NCBI GenBank assembly: GCA_013396755.1
Contig: VWZF01006901.1
Coordinates: 1,827,563-1,891,562, forward strand
DNA: 64,000 nt
Origin: Sclerurus mexicanus
Lineage: Eukaryota; Chordata; Aves; Passeriformes; Furnariidae
Direction of reading: 5' to 3'
The position numbers and the translations under genes were made by a program. Shown piece after piece: positions 34,480 through 46,800 of this stretch (positions are counted from its first letter, which is position 1; the number at the start of each line of letters is the position of its first letter). Below the pieces are notes generated by a model, which was not told the DNA's origin, did no database searches, and saw only the letters and a list, made by a program, of their open reading frames with translations.

Positions 34480-35250
34480 TATCAATCATTATGCTACTAT
34501 TTTTACAGGATAAGCACAAAGTCTCCTTCCAGAGCAGTTAGCACCTGGTGCAGCACCCATCACGGCACACACTGCACTGCGACCCTCCTCCTCCTGCACA
34601 CACTGCTTTCGTTTATCTATAAGCAATTTCCTCCAGCATTTTATCATCCAATCATTCAGTACCAGGAGTTCTGCAATACATTTCAGCCAGCCCTTCTTTT
34701 CATTATTCTTAATGCCCCAAGACCACACTCTTGCAAAATTTCAGTTAAACTATGAGGTGACTAAAATCGTTCAAACAAAATCATTGCCAAAAATTATATA
34801 AACAACCTTGGTTCCTTGATAAACCCTCAAACTATTATTTCCCTTTGCAAAATTACCGCAAAACAGCCGCTCTCTTAAAAGAAAATCCCCAATCGCTCAA
34901 AAAGCCTTTAAGCGGGCACTCTCCATAACGAGCTTTTGTGCTGGTTTAAAGGCAAACTGGCCGGAGAAATTAACGCGACTTGAGAGAGATTACAAATCAG
35001 AGTTACAATTTACTAAAAAGATTACAATAGTTACAGTGATAAGAGAAAAAACTTTTTTTAACCCACAAAACCAGATGTATAACCCAGCACCCTGGGACAC
35101 AAACAGAAGGGCGCACGGTCCCTCTGAGTGCAAAGTACAANGTGATAAACTAGCCCTGTAACTAGGACATCTTTAGCCCTAATTGTTCCATTTTGGCAGA
35201 GTTGGGAACACGCCACAGCAAGATCTTCTGTCAACAACCTAATAAACTAA
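34480..35250 (-). repeat. Possible decayed endogenous-retrovirus piece (LTR plus internal)
   Basis: The segment 34937-35200 starts TGTGCTGGTTTAAAGGCAAA on the plus strand and contains 'gagttacaatttactaaaaag' and 'ccagcaccctgggacac', wording I associate with a bird ERV LTR. In minus orientation it would end in CA. The adjoining 34480-34930 has broken short frames that might be internal sequence. No primer-binding site or LTR pair was identified and the frames are broken by stops, so this is tentative. Confidence 0.35.
35141..35141. other. Single ambiguous base (N)
   Basis: One undetermined base in otherwise continuous sequence, inside the possible ERV piece. Confidence 0.99.
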
Positions 35251-38200
35251 TGTTTGGACCTCTCATGCCACACTATTATGCCAACCATGCCCTGTGAAGA
35301 TGGAGCAGGAGCTTCACACTCAGGAAACAGCACCATCAGACACAAAAAAAATCCTAGCCTCAAACAAATAAGCAGACAAACCTAAAGTCTAACAGCTACT
35401 TCTTGGCTCCAGATCTTTCCCGCAGAAGGTAGGCGGGAAAAAAAATCCCCAACCCATCCCACTGCTCTGCAGACTGACTCCTATGCAGTGCTAAGAATAT
35501 TTTGAAAGACACAAAATGTATAACTTTTCAACTGAATATTCATTTCTGAAATGAAGGAAAACATCTTAAGGGCGAGTGGGTGTAAGGAACGATTCCTTCT
35601 CAGCACCACCGCACTATTTATTAAAGGCTGAATACCCACAAGAATTCAGCTTTGGCCTTCGCACTGTACACTAACAAGCTACGTTTATTGACATTCACAA
35701 AGCATATGAAGATCTGCTTCAAATGATGCCTTTGAAAGGGACAATTACACCAGACAACTGGAAATTGGATGACCAACAGGACTAATTAAATTCTTAAGTC
35801 CCATTTGTGTATTTATCCAGATTCTCCCCACCCTTCTTGCTGAGAAGGGGAATGGGTTGGTTTGGGAGGCCAAGGGAACAAAAGCATGCTTTTTTTACCA
35901 CCCCTCTTCCCTACATAGTTACAGATCTGTTTGGAACAAAACTTGAAACATGAAATCAATGCAGCCACTGGTGGAATTCATCTTATTGTGACAGAAATAT
36001 TCCATTTTCCCTAGCTTATATTTTAAATTGCTTTCAGATACACCAGGTTATTATTTTTTTTAGCCTCTTTGGTTCCTTACATAATTAAATGCCATCCTAT
36101 TCAGCTTTTACAATTACTTTTACCATTTTCAGAAGAACATTTCTCAACTTTCTGTGAAGAATTTATTCCCCACAAGCATTAGCTTCACTGACTATTTTCT
36201 TGTTTATTACATTAAAAGCTCTTAGCCATCCCTGTAGAAATCTTTTGCCTTATCAGACTTTGCTGTAGGGTAGATAGTATTTGCCAATCCTCAGTCTCCT
36301 TTCCTCGTATTCCACATAACCAGAAGTAGCACAGAAAAGGGGATAGGTCAATGCTTTTAATACCATGTGCCTTCAGCTTGCAATCATGGAAGAAAAGCTA
36401 GGTACAACTTACAGACACATTTCTGTAACAAACTCAGATCTTGCATTTAATACTCGCAAAAATAACAGCAATGTTCCCAAAAGGTGTCCAAGCTAAGCTA
36501 TGAATGTTTTGCCCATTTACCCTACAGATACAGCTACGCAGCCTCTGAAGCTTCGAGTACTGGCTTCTATGATTTCTCTTAGAAGACCACCTCAATTTTA
36601 GAGCATGGATGTTCTCAGCCCTTTAAACTTCACTTTTAAGGTATTGCCCACACCAAATGCAGGTCCAGCAGAACAACTCTCTCCCAGTTTGCCAACTTAC
36701 TACAAAGCACAGAGGACACCTTAAAGAGGTGCTTTATTGATACAGAAGTGACAAAGTAAACAGATATCATTCTGCAAGAAGCAAGTTCATCCTGCTTAGC
36801 ACTTACTTGAGAGAAATATAAACAAAGCCCAACAGATTAACTTCTCCCTCTTTGGCTAGCGAGGGGGTTTATTTGGTTTATTTTCGTTGTTTGGATGATT
36901 TGGGTGGTGTGGGTTTTTTTTGTTTGTTTGTTTTTTTGTGGACACCAGGGGAGAGGTGGGTTGAGAGAGAAGAGGAACAAAAGAGCACCGTAAGAAAAGG
37001 GCCTTTTAAATTAATGGCTAAAGCTCTATTTCTGACAAATCTGCCATCTTGTTTCTTAGCAGAACAGTAGGAAGGAGTTTCCAGAGAGGGGCTAAAAAAC
37101 ACCAGGGAAGAAACCTTTGTAGCAGACACAGTATACCACTGGAGGATCTTTTCCTAGGAACAAATTATAAGTGGGAAACACTTTGAAGATGATGATCAAC
37201 TTGCTGATTATCTATGGCCTTATGTACCAGTTGACCACATAATCCTTCAGAATTACTGCAACGTTACCAAGCATCACATGTCCAACTGAAAACAATGTAT
37301 GACTGACCATTTCATACCATTTTCAGCCATGTCACAGGCAGAGCTTGAATTACCATCCCAGACAAATTCAAGAACCAAACGGCTCTGCCCACATTTCCCC
37401 ATTCCAAATGGCATCCTGGCACAGTGTTTTACATGAAGGTGAAGGAACCAGGGGCCTTCAACAACAGGAGCCAGAAGATCATGTCTCATTTGAAGTCCCA
37501 ATTTTGTCTGAGGTCACAATGACCTGAATCTAGCATGACTTATGCATAATCGCCCTCCAAGCAAGTGGATCTGTGCCAACTGAACTTTATAAAAGTTTTG
37601 GTTGCTAGGAGGTAGCAGTGGACATATTCTAAAATCCTGTTTACTTCAGCCATTGAGGTTTTCCTCTGGAATAACCTTCCAGAGTCTGTTAGCTGGGTTT
37701 TTTTTTTTTCTCCTTGAGACATCAGATTTCAGCTGAATTCTGTGATTTTCCATCTGCTGTCATTTAGAGAATCCTCTATGAATTATCTCCCCAAACAATC
37801 TGTAAAAGACCTCCAACACCTTCAGAACAAGCTCATATCTTTAGACAAACTAGATGACACGCTCAGCACAAATTCTGTTCAGAGAAGTCTTGCATTCAGA
37901 CATGGTGTTGTTCAGATGCCCACATATCAAGTTCTGAAACTCCACAAGCCGGCACAGCAGACAGAACCTCAGCACCACTTCATAGAGCCTGCCTTATCTT
38001 TTCTGCCCCTTCTCTGCCCCTGGAAGACTCATCTCAAATGGACACACCATATTTTTACATCAACATTTTTTCTCAATTGTTTTATATGGATATTAAGTTT
38101 TAGAGTGTGTTATCTGGAAATCTTGGCTGCTCCAGATCATGCTTTTAAAGACCTATTCTGTAACTCTCCTATCAATTTGCTGGAGATGCATTTGTGTCCT

Positions 38201-40343
38201 CTGATTTAGGAACACATAAAAAGATTTTTCATGGTTATCTCAGCTAAGATTGGACTTAGAGTATTTATTTATTGCATTGTTTACATGCACTGTGAGGCAC
38301 CCTATGAGGAAATGCAGAAATAAAAACAACTGTCTCCTTTAGACCACATCATTTCTGACACCATTTCTACTTAGAGATAGCTCAGTTTTATTTGTTTTAT
38401 GGAGGAAGAGAGTAAGCAAACACTGACTTCAGTTTTTCACCATTTACTGAACCTGTGACATACAAAACTCATTTATCATCAAGCCCTAGACTCAAGCTGC
38501 AATGCTAATTAGAGACACAAAGAAAAGGTAATGCTTTTCCAATAATTAGTAGGCAAGCAATTCTCAGAACACTGTTATCAGATTATCACAGGATTCTGAA
38601 AAGAAGATGGTGGTGCTGACACACTCGTGGTTTCCCTTCTGTTCACTTTTCATTTATAGAAGATTCAAAGCTCTGGATTATCTACTTGAGACATCTGACT
38701 GGTAAAGTAATTTGTCACTCTGAACAGCACGGATGCTCCCCACTGAAGCATCCTTTAGAATGGCCCAAGGAACAGTGGCTACAAGCAGTAATACCAGAGA
38801 ATTGAAAAGTAATGTCACGAACCTCAGGTATTTCTAGTTCTGATTGTGGACTTCACTACTGAAAAATGCAACCAAAAATGCCATTTTTAATAATCCTCAA
38901 TACTGCAAATACCAGCAAACATAACTTGAAGCTATAGAATGGGAAGTGAGGAGGAATTTAAAACACAACTAAAACAGAAGGTAAAAACAACTCCAGCAGA
39001 AATGAAAGGTGAGAGACACAGCAAGTGTGCTGAGCAAGCCAGAAGCAAAAGCAGCTCGTGCAATGCCAACCAGACCTCACAAAGCAGTGCTTCAACCCCT
39101 GTCACTCAGAGTAAGCAGCTTTCGAGTTTCCCCAAAACTTCAACATAGCCAGACACAGGGGATGGTATTAGCAAGGGCACAAGGTCTCCAAGAACCCCAA
39201 TGAAACACATTCCCACTCTGAAAGCACGGTGGCACGCTGCTAGAGGGAAGGTTGGTGCTACCACTGTGTGGCCTGAAGTGCTTGAAGAGATGCTAAGCCT
39301 TGTTCTTGTTTGTCTGTGTTCAGCTCCAATGGCAAAACACCAGCACTCATTTTAAGGAAAGACCATTGGCCAGACACTCTTGGCCAAACCTCGTGGTCTT
39401 TAACTTAAATGCAGGGTGCAAAACTTTCATAACGCTGGGACATTCCAAAACAGCCTTCCCCCAAAACTACACCCAAAGGAGGAAAGTATCAACCTGCATG
39501 AGCAGAAAGTATGTGTTCAAATAGCAGCCTCATCTGATAAAGATTTCAAGTAGAGACCTCCCAGGGAGGGCTACAAGATTATGAAAGGATTTTCTACAGT
39601 GTATGAACAACCTTACATTTGTTCCCTTACCTTGCAATGGAGAATTATTACTATGCTTCAGTTAAAAGACAATAAGAAGAACCAATAATATATAATGGAA
39701 GCACTGCATATATGATTTAAACTTGCCTCTGAATACCTAATGCACAAAGATTTGTTTTCCTTCAGATACCAAGAATCAAGCCAGAACAACAGTAATGTGA
39801 TTTTGGCCTGTACAAAACAATGCTTCCTTTTTTTTTAATAGGCAATGGTCCTACCTAAACAAAAAATATCTTTTTTTAATCAAATTTTCCTTATGGAAGA
39901 TTCAGAGACAAGCCTTCTGGAAAAGCAGTAACTGCATGAGACAAAAGATAATCAAGAGTACTGTTTCTATTATGTTCTTACCATTTCAGGACTGCAAATC
40001 CAAGCTATGAAAAAAGGCTGTGTATCAGATGCTGTATCACATAACAGCATGAACGTCTAAATTTTTGAAAACTGAGGAGTTTCAGGAAGCCTAAATCATT
40101 TATTTTTTAAATATTGACACCCCTGGTATAGATTTCGTTTTCTTACAGGGCATTGGCTTGGAGGAAGGCCATTTCATTGAAAAATCTTAAGGCGTACTTT
40201 ATCTCATCTTCCCCTGCATTAATGTCTCTGGTAATGCAGGACTTGGATAAGTCTACGCTTGTCCCACGGACATATTTTCCAGCAATGCCTAGCTATGTCA
40301 AATGCTGCATCTCTATCTTCTGCGTGAATTTTACACAGGGACC
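35251..40343. other. Non-coding stretch (5.1 kb), nothing firm
   Basis: AT-rich unique sequence. The longest open frame is 155 codons on plus at 37742-38209, without homology I recognise or splice or translation-start support. A T/G-rich tract lies at 36895-36940. Confidence 0.6.
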
Positions 40344-40874
40344 TGATTTCAGCTGGGATAGAGTTAATTTTCTTCCTAGTGGCCGGTACAGTGCTGTGTT
40401 TTGGCTTTAGGATGACAATAATGTTGACAACACCATGATGTTTTAGTTGTTGCTAAGTAGTGCTTACTCTTAGTCAAGGACTTTTCAGCTTAACATGCTT
40501 TGCCAGTGAAGAGGTGAACAAGACGCTGGGGGAGAGCACAGTGAGGACAGCTGACCTCAACTGGCCAAAGGGATATCCCATACGACAGAGCATCATGCCC
40601 AGCATATAAACTGGGGTGGAAGGATCGCTGCCCAGGCACTGGTTGGGCACGGGTGAGTAGGTGGTGAGCAACTGTCACTTTTGCTCCTCTCTCTTTGTTA
40701 TCTCCCTTTTCATTATATTTATTCTTTTATTTTACTTTCTTTCCATTATTAAACTACTCTTATCTCAACCCATGGGTTTTACCTTTTCCTCATTCTCCTC
40801 CCCATCCCACCAGAGGGTGGGGAGTGAACAGGAAGCTGCGCAGTACTTAGTTGCTGCTGGCTGGGGTTCAATCA
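40344..40874 (+). mobile_element. Solo LTR of an avian endogenous retrovirus
   Basis: About 530 bases of a single LTR in plus orientation. It opens TGATTTCAGCTGGGATAGAG and contains 'gtgctgtgttttggctttag', 'gttgttgctaagtagtgctta', 'caaggacttttcagctt', a TATA box TATAAA at 40605-40610, and a polyadenylation signal ATTAAA at 40748-40753. It continues through 'cttatctcaacccatggg' and 'ctccccatcccacc' to a 'gctggctggggttcaatca' end. This order matches LTRs I know from bird genomes, especially passerines. No internal viral genes flank it, so it is a solo LTR left by recombination. No clean target-site duplication could be read. It is antisense to TRERF1. Confidence 0.85.
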
Positions 40875-43800
40875 GGTCTAGATTCAACAGTGGACTCAAA
40901 TTCCTTTGCACACTGAAAGTTTCAGCTGCAATGTCATTAACTCCAGACACTGAGTTCTGTGAGGCTGAAATGGCCTGAATGGACCAACTGCAGAACTCCA
41001 TTCCTTTGAGATCTCCTGTCCCTTTCAGAAAGAGAGATGTCAAAAAGTCATCTTCCTTCACAGGGAGACCTTGAATTATCAAACTTTTTTGACGCTTTCT
41101 GAAGCCCGGCAAGTCTGAGCCACAATTCCTCAGAGACCTTCTGACACACAGGTAACATTTTCTTCTCAAAAACTATTACAGTGGTTTTGCACAATATAAA
41201 CAACTGTTGAAAACAGAGGAGTACAGGTCTGGTGTGCCTTACTTGCACGCAAATCCAGTCTTCTCTTTTTGTCCCCAGTGCACCAACAGAAGCCACAACC
41301 CAAGAGTGCTCTCCTTCCACTTGAGACCTATTGGAGGCCACAAAGACATCAGGAGTCGATGATGAATGGAGATAATCTTTGTGTTCGTGCAAGAGGAAAA
41401 ACATCTCTCTGGTACTCTTTGAGTACAGGCAGCGCAGAGGCAGCTGGTGTTGCCTCTCTATGTTCACCAGCATACCAGGGTACAACTACAGAGCATAGTC
41501 TTAGAGATTCATTTGATAAATGATTATGTCCTTACTTCCAACAGGTATGCCTGTTCCTGTCAGGAAAACCTGAAGGTGGGATTCTGATGATTTATTCACT
41601 AGTCTGAGCTATGAAGACCCAAACTGACTAGTCAATTTCTCTGGATGACATAGGACTACTTAAGACATGAAATCCTGAGATGGACAGACCTTAGACCTCT
41701 CTAATTGGAGGCTTCTGATGAGTCTGTTGAGGAAGAGGAGATTTGGGAATCCTTATAAGTCTCCACACTTTCCAAGGCACAAACAGCAAGTGCAGTCTGC
41801 ACAACTTCTCCAGTGGTGACAGACAGGTAGTTTCACTTACAATCAGTGGTTGAACACTATTCTTACTTCTTTAGGGGTTACAAAGTCCATTTAACCTGGG
41901 AGGAAAATAGTAGCGTAACTGTGGACACGACTTTACTGGTCTTCTGTCCCAGATATGGATACCTCCGACAAGCACAAGACTGGTGTATTTTATATACCCG
42001 CAATAATAAAACAATGAGTCAGCAAGGATTTTCTGGTTCTTATTACCTGAACAATTTCAGGTATTTTAAATCACCATCACCTACTCCTTCCAGATCTCAC
42101 TTCTATTTCTCAGCTTCTTATAGGCTCTTAACAACAAGATGATGCTCAATAAAAATAAAATATTCAACAAGACAGTAGGCTCATTTCCACTTTAATTTTA
42201 GCCATATCCTCAAATGGATAAACTGCCTTCTGAGTATTGGTTATTATTAGAAGGAAGTTGCTCTGGACTTTGAGAATGTCACAATTTCCAGTGAGTTCAT
42301 GTCTTTTGTAAGTTCTAAACTGAAACTTTTGAAAGTTCTAAACTTTAGCTAAGACGGAAAATCCTGACACAATTCAGGCTTTTGACTCTATTCCGATGCC
42401 TAAGGATGGACCACCATAGATGACTAGTTCTAGCCTCACAGGGCTATTAGCATCTGCTTTGTTGCTAATAAGCAGGGGTAAGGAAAGGCCCTCATAACTC
42501 CCACTCCTAAATCTGACAAAGTCTTAAGAAAAGAGTTCTCACCTTCCCCACCAGGTGCTTAAAAAAAAAAAAAAGAAAAAAAGAAGAGAAGAACCATCCA
42601 CGTGAATCAAATAACTTGCTGAATGATTCATGGCTGTCATATCTGAATAAAAAATTACCATGTCAATACGCAGAATAAAAAAACTAAAAATTATACTGCA
42701 GATGATTAGAGCAAAGTGCATGAGTATTATGAATTCTAAACCTTAAGAATGGATGACACACTCGCTGCTCCATCTCCTTAACATTGGGAGGGGGGAAAAA
42801 AAATCTGTTTGGTGGCATAGCACCAGCCTTTGCAAAAAGGGTAAAAATAACATGCATCACAAGAGACAAGAATCCAACACAGTAGGCAATCTGTGATGAG
42901 AACGCTATGAATAAAGCAGATAATACCAAATAAGTTAACTAAAAACCCCCCAACAAAACAGCCATTTACAGATCAAAAGAATAATTGCCTATGTATTTCA
43001 AATTAACAAATAACTGGAATGACACACATTTGTTGTTTTAAAATAAGCAAAGAACCAGATACACAAAAGGATCTGGATTTGCCCAACCTCTCAGACATGT
43101 TGGGGTTTAACATTTACAGAGTACTGAAGAAAACACCCCACCAGTTTTATATGGATTTGCTGTCACATTTCACACAAAACTTTCATGTTCAGAAAGAGAC
43201 CCGGCTCGACAGCAGATGGAGTATTCCATTAAAACATGAGTGGCAACATGTGCCCACTCTCCCAGTCAAAAGCAGCAAACCATTTCTCAGTAACATCTGC
43301 CCGCAGATCACAAGATGCTCACTCAGAGCTTTCCCACAAAATACCTTTTCCTTACTCCTGTCTAAAAGCGTTCTTATGGATAAGTTCTGCAATTAAAAAA
43401 AAAGAAAAAAAAAAGAAGAAAAAAAGGAAAAAAAAGAAATTTAAAAAAAAAAATCAGCCTCAGGTGTTCTTCCTACCACTGTTCACTCATCCAGATATGT
43501 GTATGGAAACACTAATAGCAAGAAGCAACTATTTCAAGCTTAGGGGAACTAGGAAGAAGAGAAACTATACAAAAAAAAAAAAGAAAGAAAAAAACTGAAG
43601 GGTACATTAATTATAATGGTTCTGTGGTTCTTCTGGATTTCAATTAGAAACCACTTTATTTACAGCTCTTGGCTCAGCAGCAGGCAAGCCAATGAGAACA
43701 TTTTTCATGGTGCACTTTCTAATGCAAATAAAAGTAAAGGCAACCCCAGAGTGGTTTGCTAACTTATATAATAAGACAGGAAACAAATGGTACAAGTGAA

Positions 43801-46800
43801 TAATGATCATGTCAGATGCATTCAGAAAGACCACAGGACTCAAATAACAAATTCTTTGACAAGTACATTTACCTCAAAGAACTATCTGAAATAGCTCTTT
43901 TTTCTATAAATATATGAACACTTTTTTATTTTAATAATAATTTAAATCTACATTCCAGAAAATATAAAGTTAAATCCATTCTCTCCACCCTCAAAACCAA
44001 GAAGTGACCACTAGAGACAGAAATGTGTCTTTTCTCCTCAGAAAGTCGACATTTGGTCATTTTGAACAGTGAAGAGCAGCCCTAAGAGGCAACACCATGG
44101 TCTGCTCAGGCAGCCCCTTTTGCACTACTCGCAGATACAGCAGCACAGGAGGTGAAAGGAGGTGTGGAGAAACCAAGTGCTTTCTCTCACATATCCACTT
44201 TGTACACACAAGCAGGAAACATGCAATTTAAGGCTCCCAAGAAAGGCTGGGATGTCTGCCCAAAACCAAGGCAAGGTTCACCAAGGACTGACCTTGCACG
44301 TTCAAGCAGCAAAAAATTCGCAGATTCGCAACCGTGCTCAGTTTGGTGCCCAGGCTGAGGCGCTGCCCCTCGCAGAGGGCACTGCTCGCTCCTCAGATGC
44401 CAACAGCCCAGGCCGGAGTTACACCACCCGCATCCCCCTCTGCCCAGTTTACAGTTTACAGCCATAAACAACCAGCTCCAGCGATAAACAGCAGATCTGT
44501 GTGTTCACTCAAAGGGCTCACACAGGCTCAGACCACACGGTTTCTCCCACAGCTTCCCTATGAAGATGGCCTCACACAGACTAAGCTTCCATCAGCCTTG
44601 TCCAAGTTATTATGCTTTTATTCAAAAATGCAACATCACAGGGAAAAACTCCTACAGCCATTTTTCATTTCATTTTTAAAATGGAAACAGAATAGTTTTT
44701 GTCTGGTTTAACAGCACTTTTCCAGATCGTGCCAGATACAGAATTTTCCACCTTTTCAAATTCACGAGGTTGCGTCAAACATTTGCATGCTCTCTCAAAG
44801 CTATTCCCCTCTCTGGTTTGCCAGTTAGGAAAGAAACACCTACATTTTGGGCTTCCATTCGGCAGAATGCTTTGAAGCAGTTTCTGGTATGGCAGAGGAT
44901 GCCTATCAACAGCTGGTAGCAGCACAGGAGGCATCTGCCCATATACAGATGCTCATATGCTAGCGAGCACTTCACTGAAAGGACTAAGTGATGCGCGTTA
45001 CTTTCTGTAACCCATCTGAATCTGGGTAGTTTCAATTTGTATTGTGCTCTAAGCAGTGAGAAGATTCTGGAGATGATCTTGCACCTCTACCATTCATAAA
45101 GGCCTACTGCATTTAGAAGAGCAAGAAAAGCAGATGCATGTATCATTAAGATGTAAGCATCCCTTCAAGTCTGTAAATAGCACTTTGCACTGGGCAAACT
45201 ATTTAAACAGGACTTCTGACCAGTGTCTTTATTGTCACCCTCCAAAGATGTCCTAACTGGCAACTGGGGGTACAACTGTGCAACTGATACCACCATCAAC
45301 TTGGTTCACTCATGTCTCCAGGTCTCCTATACAGGTTATATGAAAAAAGGAGGGAGGCGAAGAAAAAGAAAAGAGAAAGTTTCTAGAAAAGAATGTGACC
45401 AGAGCAATGAAATTCAGTTCCTGCTGAGCTGCCCAAAAGAAAAGACCCTTTATCTCTAGTGACTGCAAGGACAAGTCAGGCACCTAAGGAAATTAGCTGA
45501 TCCAGTCAGAAGCTTAAACTTAGGACAACTTAGAACATCCTGTTATTCGAACTTCTGTCTTTTGATATAAACTGCAACAGCAGTAAGTTCAGTTAAACCT
45601 TTTTTACAGCTAACCAGGAGCAGACATCATTTGGCTTGCAGATGGGCTACAGCCAGTTGTTAATGAAGACAAGGCTGCAGGAAAGCAGGCTGAGATGAGG
45701 CAGGTGCAAATGGTACAAAACAGAGAGGAGGGAAAACTTTCTGCAAGGCAAACATCAAAGATCCAGTACTGTCCCGTTGTTATGCTAGAGAACCACAAGA
45801 GAGCCACCTCTGGAATTGTATTTAACACCAAAACACACCAAATGCCCTCCAACCAGCTGAACCCTCCCCAAAACACGCAGAGCTGCCCACCCACACCAAA
45901 CCACCACAAGAACCATCTAAATCAACACACCATGGGACATACCAAAGTGCCGTGTGTGCTATTAGAGCACCGTGGTAGCAAAAGCTGAACAGCACGTAGC
46001 AAATGCCTGAGGTGCGCCACATACAAGCCAGCAAAGCAGCCAGCCCTTCCCACTGGACAGCACCCTAAGGAAGAAATTTTATGAGGATCTCAGCAGCCCT
46101 TAAAGCTGCTGTCGTGCATCTGAAAAGAAAAATCCCAACACGCAGTACCACTCCCACAAAAAAGGGATAGAACTTGTTCTTATGTAAGTATGTATATTAT
46201 TTAACACTCGAAAACAACGGTTCCATCACATCCATGCAGAACCAGAAGTGGTGAAGAGCTGAGAGGTGGAGAAAAATAATTTCTACTCTATTGTACCTAT
46301 CCATTTTGTTTGTTTGCCTCAGGGCAAGTCAAGGGCCCTCAACACACTGCAGAACACTGACCACTATCTGTTTTGTTTCTCTTCCTTTGTTGTGGCACAA
46401 GGCGACTGATGCAAATAGGTGCAAGTATAATTCACACACTATTTGCATCTATTAGCTATCATCTCCTAGGAAATTATCTTTCGGACCTGGGAAAAAGTGC
46501 TTACAAAACGCCTTAAAGGTGAGATAAACAAATGCACACCATCATCTTCAGGCAAACAATTGTCTCACCTTTTGCGGTCATCTGAACAAGTTTTGCTCTT
46601 CCTTAGATTAAACACACACTGCAAGGATGCATGTGTTGCTTCTAAGGTAGATGTGACAGAGAAGGCCTAGGTGACAAAAATAACTTTCAAATAAGATGTT
46701 AGTATATTCACATTGCAAAGAACATAAAAGGAGGCAGGAAGCAGGGGAGGGAAGTGTCTCTCTCATATCATATTTAAGTGACAGTAGCAGTGACTTTTTT

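Noticed and set aside
37742..38209. 155-codon open frame on the plus strand, the longest outside TRERF1
   Set aside because: No recognisable family and no splice or promoter signals. One frame of this length is expected by chance in 64 kb of AT-rich DNA searched in six frames.
41048..41485. 145-codon open frame on the minus strand next to the LTR
   Set aside because: No retroviral or other motif that I can see, and no splice support. It lies outside the LTR, and no internal viral genes are present.
43236..43598. 120-codon lysine-rich open frame on plus
   Set aside because: Its C-terminal half is a translation of the A-rich simple repeat at 43393-43455.
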